The notes under the pieces were generated by a model that saw nothing but the letters and a program-made list of their open reading frames with translations, did no database searches and was not told where the DNA came from. The translations under genes and the position numbers were made by a program. A DNA stretch of 9,167 nucleotides from Clostridia bacterium (GTDB lineage Bacteria; Bacillota_A; Clostridia; Lachnospirales; Cellulosilyticaceae): the NCBI GenBank assembly GCA_029239935.1, contig JARBTY010000114.1, forward strand, positions 1 to 9,167. Reading direction: 5' to 3'. The stretch's first letter is position 1. The number at the start of each line of letters is the position of its first letter. Positions 1-7,043 of the stretch are shown piece by piece.

Positions 1-22
1 AGATTGGGGTGTGTAATAAAAA

Positions 23-616
23 TTGGTCACACAAAGTGAAATCAAATACAGCAGACTCATGGAAAAAGCCGAAGAGCTTTTTATAAGTTTAGGATATAAG
101 GCTGTTTCAGTAGAAGATATTGCAGCAGCTGCAGGGATTAGTAAAATGACTATTTATAAGTATTTTACTTCTAAAGAAGAACTTTTTATAGGAGTGGTAC
201 TTTCTATCATGGATAGGACCTACCGTTCACTGAAAGAAGAACTGAATAAAATACTAGGTACACCTCAAAAAATAAAATTTTTAATGAGCTATAATATGGA
301 AGCTTCAAGAGATTATTCCATTGCGTTTTATAAAGATATTCTTTCGCTTCCCTATATTACAGAAAAAATCCTAGAAGAAAAGTACAGGATAAGCAAAATA
401 ATATTTGAAGGTATTATAAAAGAAGGGATAGAAAAAGGAGAAATCCGAAAAATCAATGTGGGCTTTATAACAGATGTGATGATTATGATTACGGAGGGGT
501 TTGCAAAAACATTTTTAAGTAAAATAAACAATCAGGAAGATATAGAAGAAATCATCAAAGATTTTTATGATTTCTTAAAGTATGGCTTATTAGGGGGAGA
601 CGGGGTGAGAGAGTAA
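23..616 (+). CDS. TetR/AcrR-family transcriptional regulator, first gene of the efflux operon
   Basis: This is a 197-residue TetR/AcrR-type repressor, a normal length for the family. Residues 13-55 form the DNA-binding domain. The helix-turn-helix lies at about residues 30-49 (VEDIAAAAGISKMTIYKYF), followed by the typical T/SKEEL boundary. The remainder is a helical ligand-binding and dimerisation domain that is not recognisable in detail, as is usual for the family. I chose the TTG start at 23 because in-frame TAA stops lie at 14-16 and 17-19, a GGGGTG element sits at 6-11, and the next candidate, ATG 59, has no visible ribosome binding site and would remove most of the first helix. The stop overlaps the start of the ABC ATPase gene by one base (TAATG), so the two are translationally coupled. 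By position it is inferred to control the export operon, probably in response to an exported compound. Its operator would lie upstream of the window, and the ligand is unknown. Confidence 0.9.
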   Translation: MVTQSEIKYSRLMEKAEELFISLGYKAVSVEDIAAAAGISKMTIYKYFTSKEELFIGVVLSIMDRTYRSLKEELNKILGTPQKIKFLMSYNMEASRDYSIAFYKDILSLPYITEKILEEKYRISKIIFEGIIKEGIEKGEIRKINVGFITDVMIMITEGFAKTFLSKINNQEDIEEIIKDFYDFLKYGLLGGDGVRE

Positions 617-1326
617 TGGGAAAAAAAGTTTTAATGAAAGTGCAAAATATTAATAAGTTTTATCAGATGGGTGAAGTAACGGTTGCAGCCAATAAAGATG
701 TTTCACTTGAATTATATGAAGGGGAATTTGTTGTGATACTGGGAGCAAGTGGTTCGGGTAAAAGTACACTGCTAAACATATTGGGCGGTATGGATCTGCC
801 TACCGAAGGACAAGTGGTCATGGAAGGTAATGACATTACAGGCTATAACGACAGAAAACTGACAGCTTACCGCAGAGAAAAAGTTGGCTTTGTTTTTCAG
901 TTTTATAACTTGATGCCCAATTTAACTTCCAGAGAAAATGTAGAGCTTGCTACAGAGATATGCAAAGGGGCACTTAATATTGATGAAGTGTTGGATGCAG
1001 TGGGCTTAGAGGACAGAAAAGATCACTTCCCTGCCCAGATGAGCGGAGGAGAACAGCAGCGGGTGGCCATTGCAAGGGCTGTTGCCAAAAACCCTGCCTT
1101 GCTTCTTTGTGATGAGCCCACAGGCGCACTGGATTTTCAAACGGGTATAAAGATTTTATCCTTACTCAAGGAGATCAATCGCAAATACAATAAAACAGTT
1201 GTTATAATTACTCATAATGTACCAATAGGGGAGATGGCAGACAGAGTCATCAGAATGAGAAGTGGAGAAATTGTGGAGACCAAAATAAACAGTCATCCGG
1301 TTTCACCCGAAAGGATTGAGTGGTAA
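616..1326 (+). CDS. ABC transporter ATP-binding protein, LolD/MacB type
   Basis: This 236-residue protein is a complete nucleotide-binding subunit that would power the permease encoded next. Every ABC motif is present: Walker [10 protein letters not shown] at 43-51, Q-loop Gln95 in FVFQ, signature MSGGEQQR at 142-149, Walker B ending in Asp166-Glu167, the D-loop ALD at 171-173, and the switch histidine His200. The [10 protein letters not shown] stretch (56-65) and the [14 protein letters not shown] stretch after the Q-loop are typical of the LolD/MacB/FtsE group, which works with FtsX-type permeases. These usually drive mechanical conformational change rather than classical substrate tunnelling. 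The ATG shares one base with the tetR stop, and its own stop TAA 1324-1326 shares one base with the permease start. It acts at the cytoplasmic face of the membrane. The transported substrate cannot be told from the sequence. Confidence 0.96.
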   Translation: MGKKVLMKVQNINKFYQMGEVTVAANKDVSLELYEGEFVVILGASGSGKSTLLNILGGMDLPTEGQVVMEGNDITGYNDRKLTAYRREKVGFVFQFYNLMPNLTSRENVELATEICKGALNIDEVLDAVGLEDRKDHFPAQMSGGEQQRVAIARAVAKNPALLLCDEPTGALDFQTGIKILSLLKEINRKYNKTVVIITHNVPIGEMADRVIRMRSGEIVETKINSHPVSPERIEW

Positions 1327-3680
1327 TGAAAAAATTAGATGTCAGATTGCTTAGGCTGATCAAACATAATAAGGGGCAGTTTATTTCTTTGGCAGTTATG
1401 GTTGTTTTGGCACTTACGATTTATGTATCTTTCAGTATGGTGGCAGACAATCTAAACGACTCTATATTTGCCTATTATGAAGAAACCCAGTTTGGAGATA
1501 TCTTTATAGATGTAGTCAAAGTGCCAAGCTCTGCTGTAGATAAGCTGCTTAGTATAGAAGGGGTAGAAAGCGCTGAGGGACGGGTAAGTGAAGATGTTGC
1601 GCTTCGGGTAGAAGATCCCAATGAAAAAGTAAGAGTCCGTATCGTTTCCTTGCCTAAGGAAGAGGGACTTAATAGTGCCTATCTCTTAGAGGGGAAGAGC
1701 TCTTTGGATGATTCAAAAGCTGCTATGGTGCTTCAGCAGTTTGCTGATGCAAGGGGCATTGTATCGGGAGACAAAATAATTCCTTATATCGCAGGGAGAG
1801 AATATCCTTTGGAGGTATCAGGTATTGTTGGAAGTCCGGAATATATTTATCTGATGGAAAATGAACAGTCCTTAGTGCCTGCTCCGGAAAAATTTGGGGT
1901 TGTTTATGTAACAGAGGATTTTGCTCAGTCTATATTAGGGTATCAGGGCAGCTACAATGAGGTGATGGTCAAAATAAAAGAAGGATACAGCCGTCAGATA
2001 GACAGCATTGCAGATGAAATCGAGGATGAACTAGATCGTTATGGGGTACGGCAAATCATTAAAAGGGAAAATCAGCTCAGCCACAGTATGATGATGCAGG
2101 AAGTGGAGCAGCTGGAAGTAATGGCTACAGCTATTACGTTACTCTTTTTGATTGTAGCGGCAGTTATTATCAATGTTATGTTGGCTAGAATTGTCAAAAA
2201 AGACAGGATGTCTATTGGGGTGATGAAAGCTCTTGGATACAACAACTTACATATCGTCATTCATTACACCAAATTTGCTCTGATGATAGGGTTGGTGGGT
2301 TCTATCATAGGCATTTTACTCAGCATACCTCTTTCAAGTGCTTTTACCAGTTTATACATTTTATATATGAACATCCCGATGTTTGAAATGAAGGTTTACC
2401 CCAGTTATTTCATCTATGGGATTATTTTAACCAGTATTTTTTGTATTGTATCAGGGCTTATGGGGGCTAGAAGTGTTTTGAAAATACTTCCGGCGGATGC
2501 CATGAAGGCCGAGTCGCCTAAAACGGGAGGGAGGATCTGGCTCGAAAGGGTAAAACCTATTTGGCGCCGTATTTCCTTTAGTACAAAAATGGTCATTAGG
2601 AATATTTCACGCAACAAAAGAAGAGCATTATTCTTGCTGATAGGTATTGCGTTAACCTACAGTATAACGATGGTTCCGATTTTTATGTCATCGGTGTGGA
2701 CGAATTTATTTACTTTGCAATACGGAGAGTTTCAGACCATGGATTATAATATCGACTTTTCAGCAGCTATGAATACCCAGGCGGTAAAAGAATTATCACA
2801 GCTGGTAGAAATTGATCATATAGAACCCAAAACAGAGATTCCTTTTGAGCTAAGGAGTGGCTGGAAGAAAAAAGTGGTGGGAGTTATCGGTTTGCCTAAG
2901 GATACGATGTTTTATCATTTGAAGAGCCCGGATGGCCATGAGATTAACCTGCCAACGAACGGCATTGTGCTTTCGGAGAATTTAGCCAAGTCTTTAAATG
3001 TGGGCATAGGAGATGAAATCCTGATTAAAAATTTCTTGCCAGATAAAGAAGATAAGCTCATGAGGGTAAAAGGTATTACAGTTCAGTACCTCGGGGCCAA
3101 TGCCTATATGGATATCGAAGCAATGGGTGACTTGCTGGGAGAAAAGGAGACGATTACTGGAGCCATTATTCAGTCACAAGATGAAGTGGTCTCTAAACTG
3201 CAAAATGTAAAAAATATCAGACAAATACAATCTATACAAGATATGAAAAACAGTTTTTTGGAGTTTATGGATATGATGATTTATTCAGTAGGAGTACTTG
3301 TGGTGTTTGGAGGTATTTTAGGGTTTGCTATCGTCTATAATGTGACCATTATCAGCATTGGAGAAAGGACGATGGAGTTCTCATCACTTAGGGTACTGGG
3401 GTTTGATAAAAAAGAAATTTATAAGATGATTACGAAAGAAAATAGTATAATTACCTTCCTTGGAATACTCCTTGGGATTCCTCTTGGCTATAGCATGTGC
3501 CAAGGCATTGCTGTATCGCTGTCTACAGATATATATACTATTCCGCTTATTATAGAGCCGCTTAGTTATGTAATCACTGCTTTGGCTACGGTTTGCTTTG
3601 TTGCCTTAGCGCAGCTGGCGACTATTAGAAAGATTTATCATTTGAATTTTATGGAAGCCTTAAAGAACAGAATTTCTTAA
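1326..3680 (+). CDS. ABC transporter permease with two FtsX/MacB-like domains
   Basis: This is a 784-residue integral membrane protein when started at ATG 1326. That start overlaps the ATPase stop as TAATG and lies 10 bases after AAGGA (1311-1315). A GTG at 1320 would add only two residues and sits too close to that site. Eight hydrophobic segments are visible, at about residues 19-40, 266-288, 316-338, 360-381, 433-455, 650-674, 706-726 and 746-766. They give two repeats of one helix, a large extracytoplasmic domain of roughly 200-220 residues, and three helices. After the second helix of each repeat is a basic coupling segment of the FtsX type (RMSIGVMKALGYNN near 294 and RTMEFSSLRVLGFDKKEI near 681). 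This is the layout of duplicated permeases of the FtsX superfamily (formerly DUF214), where one chain stands in for a dimer. The extracytoplasmic domains are where a MacA-like adaptor would bind, and the adaptor gene follows immediately. Confidence 0.93.
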   Translation: MKKLDVRLLRLIKHNKGQFISLAVMVVLALTIYVSFSMVADNLNDSIFAYYEETQFGDIFIDVVKVPSSAVDKLLSIEGVESAEGRVSEDVALRVEDPNEKVRVRIVSLPKEEGLNSAYLLEGKSSLDDSKAAMVLQQFADARGIVSGDKIIPYIAGREYPLEVSGIVGSPEYIYLMENEQSLVPAPEKFGVVYVTEDFAQSILGYQGSYNEVMVKIKEGYSRQIDSIADEIEDELDRYGVRQIIKRENQLSHSMMMQEVEQLEVMATAITLLFLIVAAVIINVMLARIVKKDRMSIGVMKALGYNNLHIVIHYTKFALMIGLVGSIIGILLSIPLSSAFTSLYILYMNIPMFEMKVYPSYFIYGIILTSIFCIVSGLMGARSVLKILPADAMKAESPKTGGRIWLERVKPIWRRISFSTKMVIRNISRNKRRALFLLIGIALTYSITMVPIFMSSVWTNLFTLQYGEFQTMDYNIDFSAAMNTQAVKELSQLVEIDHIEPKTEIPFELRSGWKKKVVGVIGLPKDTMFYHLKSPDGHEINLPTNGIVLSENLAKSLNVGIGDEILIKNFLPDKEDKLMRVKGITVQYLGANAYMDIEAMGDLLGEKETITGAIIQSQDEVVSKLQNVKNIRQIQSIQDMKNSFLEFMDMMIYSVGVLVVFGGILGFAIVYNVTIISIGERTMEFSSLRVLGFDKKEIYKMITKENSIITFLGILLGIPLGYSMCQGIAVSLSTDIYTIPLIIEPLSYVITALATVCFVALAQLATIRKIYHLNFMEALKNRIS

Positions 3681-3692
3681 TTGCAATTTAAA

Positions 3693-3699
3693 AAAGGGA
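3693..3699 (+). promoter_or_regulatory. ribosome binding site deciding the adaptor start
   Basis: AAAGGGA lies 10 bases before ATG 3710 but only one base before the alternative GTG 3701. This favours ATG 3710 as the start of the adaptor. The reading is a simple spacing argument. The site is imperfect and the spacer a little long. Confidence 0.55.
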
Positions 3700-3709
3700 T
3701 GTGAATAAA

Positions 3710-4951
3710 ATGAAAAAGAAAGCAATAGCAATCATTTTGGTCGGAGGCGTTATTTTGGCTGGAGCAGGAGTCGCTATGACCAGTAAGGGTCAGGCCATAG
3801 AAGCTGAGGTGGCTGCTGTAGAGAAAGGAAGTATTAGAGAATATGTCGAAGAGTTAGGCCTTGTTGTATCTGAAAACACAGGCAGTGTCTTTGCCCCTAC
3901 AGCAGGTAAAGTAACGGAAGTCATAGCTGAGGTTGGCGATCAGGTAGAAAAGGGAGATGTACTGGTTAAAATAGACAGTGAACAGCTGGCGAGGCAGGTC
4001 ATGGAGCTGGAAGCACGGAAAGCTGCTTTAACAGCTGAATACAACGAGGCGGTAAAACCTATTGACCAAAAACAAATTGAGAAGCTAGAGCTACAGATCA
4101 GTACACAGGAGGCGAGGGTACAAGAAGCTAAAAGAAAAAATGAGCTTAATAAAAGTCTTTATGAAGCAGAAGCCATCAGCTATGAAGCGTATCATGCTAC
4201 GGTAACAGCCCTTGAAGCAGAGGAGGCGCAGAGTGAAGCCCTCAAACTAGACCTGGAACTTATTAAAAAACCTGTTTCACAAAATATCATAAGTGGTTAT
4301 AAGGCGCAGCTCAAAGCTCTTGATATTCAGATGGAAGAACTAAGAAGTCAAGGTAAAAATTTTGTAGTAACAGCGCCTCTAAAGGGGACTGTGATGGCAA
4401 AAGCTGTAGAAGTAGGAGCTTATTTGCAGCCAGGCAGTCAGGTGATGGAGATAGGAGATGCAGAAGCTTTATACATTGAAAGTGATGTGTTGGTTTCGGA
4501 AATAGCAAAGATTAAAATAGGCGGGAAAGTAGCCGTCTCTCATAAAGATTTAGGGATTGAAAACATAATGGGAACAATCCGTAAAATACATCCCAAAGCC
4601 TTTAGCAAAATATCAGATTTAGGAGTAGAACAGAAGAGGATTAAGGTGGAAATAGAACTAGATCAGGAAGTACAAGGACTTCGCCCTGGATATGATTTAG
4701 ATCTTGAAATCATTGTTACGAATAAAGAAGGGGTACTGCTTATTCCAGAAAATGCGGTATTTGAAAAAGATGGCAAAGATTATGTGTTTGTTAATGAAAA
4801 TGATACAGCTGTTCTAAGAGAGATTCAAAAGGGCATTGAAAGTAAAAAACAAATCGAAGTGATCTCGGGGCTGGAAGCAGGAGAAGTGGTCATCCTTTCG
4901 CCAGATGAAAAGCTAGAAGAGGGTATTGCGATAAAACCTTATACAGTTTAG
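3710..4951 (+). CDS. HlyD/MacA-type membrane fusion (adaptor) protein
   Basis: This 413-residue periplasmic-adaptor-type protein is anchored by an N-terminal membrane helix (about residues 5-22, after MKKK). Two lipoyl half-motifs, at about 58-89 (FAPTAGKVTEV...GDQVEKGDVL) and 218-249 (VTAPLKGTVMA...GAYLQPGSQV), flank a long alpha-helical hairpin at about 91-215. Beta-barrel and membrane-proximal domains follow (about 250-413, with LLIPENAVF at 343-351). The hairpin turn near 146-161 retains the spacing LxxxxxxS (Leu150, Ser157). This is part of the RxxxLxxxxxxS tip motif that adaptors of the AcrA/MacA type use to dock TolC; the arginine position is Leu146 here. ATG 3710 was preferred over GTG 3701 on ribosome-binding-site spacing. 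The gene follows the permease by 29 bases and precedes the TolC-like gene by 77. It is inferred to bridge the permease and the TolC-like protein on the outer face of the membrane. Confidence 0.93.
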   Translation: MKKKAIAIILVGGVILAGAGVAMTSKGQAIEAEVAAVEKGSIREYVEELGLVVSENTGSVFAPTAGKVTEVIAEVGDQVEKGDVLVKIDSEQLARQVMELEARKAALTAEYNEAVKPIDQKQIEKLELQISTQEARVQEAKRKNELNKSLYEAEAISYEAYHATVTALEAEEAQSEALKLDLELIKKPVSQNIISGYKAQLKALDIQMEELRSQGKNFVVTAPLKGTVMAKAVEVGAYLQPGSQVMEIGDAEALYIESDVLVSEIAKIKIGGKVAVSHKDLGIENIMGTIRKIHPKAFSKISDLGVEQKRIKVEIELDQEVQGLRPGYDLDLEIIVTNKEGVLLIPENAVFEKDGKDYVFVNENDTAVLREIQKGIESKKQIEVISGLEAGEVVILSPDEKLEEGIAIKPYTV

Positions 4952-5011
4952 GGAACTGCTGTGGACTGCAAACTTTGAAAGGATGCAGATATCTTTTTTG
5001 GACATCAAAAC

Positions 5012-5020
5012 AGGAGGTGA
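5012..5020 (+). promoter_or_regulatory. strong ribosome binding site deciding the TolC-like gene start
   Basis: AGGAGGTGA is a near-perfect match to the anti-Shine-Dalgarno sequence and lies 8 bases before ATG 5029. The reading frame stays open back to a TTG at 4975, but that start has no comparable site and would place 18 non-hydrophobic residues in front of the signal peptide. Confidence 0.85.
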
Positions 5021-5028
5021 AAGATAAC

Positions 5029-6078
5029 ATGAAAAATTATCTAAGGAAATTAGGCGCAGCGGGATTGGCAGTTTTTTGTTTAGGGAGTCAGATCCTCTAT
5101 GGGGCTGAAGAAAAACCTATCCTTTATTTGGAGGAAGCTGTAAAAGCGGGACTCACTTACAGCAATCAGCTTTCACTGAACGCTAAAGAGAGGGAGCTGC
5201 TTAAAGAAAGGCTAAAAACCAGCCAAAATGATGCTTATGAAATCTATCAGAGCATTTATCTTGAGAAAGCCAAAAGTGAGAATCAAACAGAGATTTTAAA
5301 AGATAGGATAACTTATGATATTACAAGCCGATATTACCATCTTGTTTTAGCAGAAGAGGAATTGGCTTATTTGGATGAAGCTATTTCAGTTCAAGCAAAA
5401 GAACTGGAAATAATGAGAATTAAAAAAGAAATGGGTGTTACAACATCTATAGACTATGAAAATCTACAGACGGCATTACAGGACTTGAAAAATAATAAAC
5501 AGGCAAAGCTGGATGTGCTTTCAAATGACAAAAGCTACTTTAAGCTGATTACAGGTAAAGATGCAGAGGTATACAGCCTTCAAAATAATCTAGCATATGA
5601 GCTTTACCGTGTTCCGGGAAATGCAGACAGGTACATAGACACCATTATAGAAAAATACCTGAGATATGATAAAGATTTAGCTGAATTTGCAAAAGAGCAT
5701 GTGATTATAGCTGGTATGCAACCTGTATTTTATGCGGAGTATTTAGAGAAAAAGTATACGGCAGACAAGGGTCTGTCTGCTTTAGAGGATATCAAAAAAG
5801 GAATGAAGGAAGCGCTTATGGACAGCTATTCGTCGCTGATGAGTCTAGAGGAGCAGATGAGTGCGCTTCAAACGAAAAGAAGTTTGCTAGAAAAACAACT
5901 GGGTATTTTAAAAGTGCAGTATGAATCAGGAGTTGCTACGCGGCTTGAATACGATAAACTGAACCTTGGTTTAGGAGAAATAGACCTTCAGTTAAATAAA
6001 CTTATCACACAATATAATCTGCTAAGAGAAGTGATAGAAAAACCATGGGTACTGGTTAGTTCTAATGAGAAAGATTAG
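5029..6078 (+). CDS. secreted TolC-like (outer membrane efflux family) protein without evident beta-barrel
   Basis: This 349-residue protein starts with a signal-peptide-like segment (Lys2, Arg6, Lys7, then a hydrophobic stretch to about residue 25). Cleavage may fall near Ala26, although Tyr at -3 is not ideal. The mature part has two TolC-type repeats, about 34-178 and 198-340. Repeat 1 opens with LYLEEAVKAGLTYSNQLS, like the LTLEEAV...N start of TolC proteins. It then has a helix ending in the tip MGVTTSIDYENL (135-146) and closes with YFKLITGKD (170-178), like the L..LLG.. hallmark. Repeat 2 has the equivalent tip SGVATRLEYDKL (300-311). Between the early helix and the tip helix of each repeat, only a short polar, Glu/Lys-rich stretch is present where TolC proteins carry the LP-type strands of the outer-membrane barrel. 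This also explains the short length compared with about 430-490 residues for the family. As last gene of the operon it is inferred to bind the adaptor outside the membrane. Its 3' end overlaps cutC by 4 bp. Confidence 0.82.
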   Translation: MKNYLRKLGAAGLAVFCLGSQILYGAEEKPILYLEEAVKAGLTYSNQLSLNAKERELLKERLKTSQNDAYEIYQSIYLEKAKSENQTEILKDRITYDITSRYYHLVLAEEELAYLDEAISVQAKELEIMRIKKEMGVTTSIDYENLQTALQDLKNNKQAKLDVLSNDKSYFKLITGKDAEVYSLQNNLAYELYRVPGNADRYIDTIIEKYLRYDKDLAEFAKEHVIIAGMQPVFYAEYLEKKYTADKGLSALEDIKKGMKEALMDSYSSLMSLEEQMSALQTKRSLLEKQLGILKVQYESGVATRLEYDKLNLGLGEIDLQLNKLITQYNLLREVIEKPWVLVSSNEKD

Positions 6079-6833
6079 GAACCCATTTGAATACTATCTA
6101 GGATATCCTTCACCTTTTTAATTTCTTGCCAGTCTGTTTCAAAGATAATGTATTCGGATAAAATAGGAAGCCCCATATTTATGGCCTCAGGTCTATAAAG
6201 CATGGGGCTTTCTTTTTCTCTTTTGCCTGAAAGATGAAAAGCTTTAGCGCCAGTTCCTTTTAGCACCTGTTCAATCGTACTGGCATTTAGTCCGCTTCCC
6301 ACTAAAATGTCGATTTGACTTCCTGCTTGATTAACGAATGCTTTGATATGTGACATACCTTGGAGGCAGGTTTGTTGTTGTCCTGATGTAAGGATGGTAT
6401 CAAAACCAAGGGATTTTGCCTGCTCAATTGCTTTAAAAGGATCTCGGCACACATCAAAAGCTCTGTGCAGTGTAATATGAAGGGGTTTCGCCAGATCGAT
6501 AAGGATTTTTAAACGTTCGATATCTAACTCGCCATAGGGGGTCAAGATACCAATAACAACACCAGAGGCGCCATGCTCTTTGGCGATTCCTATTTCTCTT
6601 TTGATGCATTCAAACTCAAAGGGGCTGTAACAAAAATCTCCAAAACGAGGGCGTATAAGGACATGAAAAGGAATAGACACAGCTTCATTGACCAACTGAA
6701 TCAAACTGAGAGGAGGCGTTGTTCCCCCTATTATAAGATTGCTGCAAAGCTCCAGCCGTGAGGCGCCGGCTTTCTGTGCTGCAAGTGCAGAGTCTACCGA
6801 GTCTACGCATACTTCTAACATATATTGGCTCAT
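6075..6833 (-). CDS. cutC: CutC family protein
   Basis: This 252-residue TIM-barrel protein of the CutC family is full length. Family motifs run through it in order: LEVCVDSVDSAL near the N-terminus (6-17), GASRLELCSNL (23-33) with GGTTPP (36-41), the LIRPRFGDFCYS stretch (59-70), GVVIGILTPYGELD (91-104), LHRAFDVCRDP (122-132), ILTSGQ (147-151), LVGSGLN (177-183), FHLSGK (199-204), and MLYRPEAINMG (211-221). ATG 6833 is preceded at 7 bases by AAAGGGTGA, an excellent ribosome binding site. CutC was first linked to copper tolerance in Escherichia coli, but a direct copper role has been questioned and the biochemical activity of the family is not settled, so only the family name is safe. The gene converges on the efflux operon with a 4-bp overlap of stop codons and seems to have its own promoter at 6898-6906. 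Confidence 0.95.
   Translation of the reverse strand: MSQYMLEVCVDSVDSALAAQKAGASRLELCSNLIIGGTTPPLSLIQLVNEAVSIPFHVLIRPRFGDFCYSPFEFECIKREIGIAKEHGASGVVIGILTPYGELDIERLKILIDLAKPLHITLHRAFDVCRDPFKAIEQAKSLGFDTILTSGQQQTCLQGMSHIKAFVNQAGSQIDILVGSGLNASTIEQVLKGTGAKAFHLSGKREKESPMLYRPEAINMGLPILSEYIIFETDWQEIKKVKDILDSIQMGS
6168..6217 (+). terminator. rho-independent terminator of the efflux operon, embedded in cutC
   Basis: On the + strand AAGCCCCAT (6168-6176) pairs with ATGGGGCTT (6202-6210) over nine perfect base pairs. After a small internal loop, 6178-6184 pairs with 6193-6199 (TTTAT/ATAAA plus a G-U and a G-C pair), leaving an 8-base loop. The stem is followed at once by TCTTTTTCTCTTTT. It lies 90 bases past the end of the TolC-like gene and inside the convergent cutC coding sequence, where the opposite strand encodes cutC residues around SPMLYRPEAINMGL. 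On the - strand the hairpin is followed by a weaker CCTATTTTAT run, so termination should favour the + direction. Confidence 0.65.
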
Positions 6834-6842
6834 GATTTTTTC

Positions 6843-6850
6843 ACCCTTTC
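6843..6850 (-). promoter_or_regulatory. cutC ribosome binding site
   Basis: Read on the - strand, GAAAGGGT followed by GA lies about 7-9 bases ahead of ATG 6833. It supports this start over internal alternatives such as Met5. Confidence 0.7.
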
Positions 6851-6897
6851 TAAAAATGATTTAAGCTCGAACCAGCATTTTCTATAGTAATGGCCTT

Positions 6898-6906
6898 ATT
6901 ATAACA
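6898..6906 (-). promoter_or_regulatory. putative cutC promoter (extended -10)
   Basis: The - strand reads TGTTATAAT, a perfect TATAAT hexamer with the TG of an extended -10. Seventeen bases further upstream is TAGCAA (6921-6926), a poor -35, which is tolerable for an extended -10 promoter. Transcription would start near 6891 and give a leader of roughly 58 bases before ATG 6833. The call is from sequence match only. Confidence 0.5.
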
Positions 6907-6912
6907 GTTAAT

Positions 6913-6929
6913 TTATAGACTTGCTATAA
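6913..6929. repeat. short inverted repeat over the cutC -35 region
   Basis: TTATAG and CTATAA form a perfect 6-bp inverted repeat separated by ACTTG. It sits exactly where the -35 element of the putative cutC promoter would be, so it could be an operator half-site pair. The arms are short and AT-rich, and chance is a real alternative. Confidence 0.3.
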
Positions 6930-6959
6930 GTTGTTTTAAAGCAAATTAGAATAAAATGT

Positions 6960-7003
6960 AAAAGCCGTACTGTAAGTATAATGTACCTAAAATGAGGTAT
7001 ACT
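6960..7003 (+). promoter_or_regulatory. possible + strand promoter region for the small ORF
   Basis: A perfect TATAAT (6977-6982) and a TATACT (6998-7003) stand 62 and 41 bases before ATG 7044. Neither has a convincing TTGACA-like -35 at 16-18 bases or an extended -10 TG. At least one could start a transcript that reads through the small ORF into the terminator at 7189-7237, but I cannot choose between them. Confidence 0.3.
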
Positions 7004-7029
7004 AACGATGTAAAACCCAATATGAATGT

Positions 7030-7035
7030 AGGAGG
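7030..7035 (+). promoter_or_regulatory. strong ribosome binding site before the 27-codon ORF
   Basis: AGGAGG, within TAGGAGGTAAG, is placed 8 bases before ATG 7044. This is the best evidence that the short ORF that follows is translated, because a site of this quality and spacing in an intergenic region is unlikely by chance. Confidence 0.7.
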
Positions 7036-7043
7036 TAAGTTAT

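Noticed and set aside
2072..2260. 62-residue open frame on the - strand
   Set aside because: It is antisense to the permease coding region, has no ribosome binding site, and its hydrophobic composition mirrors the membrane helix on the other strand.
2414..2617. 67-residue open frame on the - strand
   Set aside because: It is a shadow of the permease gene with no start signal and no recognisable domain.
4311..4508. 65-residue leucine-rich open frame on the - strand
   Set aside because: Its leucine-rich composition comes from reading the adaptor coiled-coil codons (AAG, GAA, CAG) in antisense. It lacks a ribosome binding site.
4975..5028. N-terminal extension of the TolC-like protein from TTG 4975
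   Set aside because: It has no ribosome binding site, and it would bury the signal-peptide-like segment and ignore the near-perfect AGGAGGTGA 8 bases before ATG 5029.
5073..5085. Cys17 of the TolC-like protein as a lipoprotein attachment site
   Set aside because: The residues before it (LAVF) do not fit a lipobox, which needs a small residue at -1, so lipid anchoring is not supported.
6037..6057. Possible - strand terminator for cutC (AACCA/TGGTT hairpin followed by a short T-run)
   Set aside because: The stem has only five pairs and the U-run is short, which is too weak to annotate. The cutC terminator remains unidentified.
6573..6761. 62-residue open frame on the + strand
   Set aside because: It is antisense inside the well-supported cutC gene, with no motif and no ribosome binding site.
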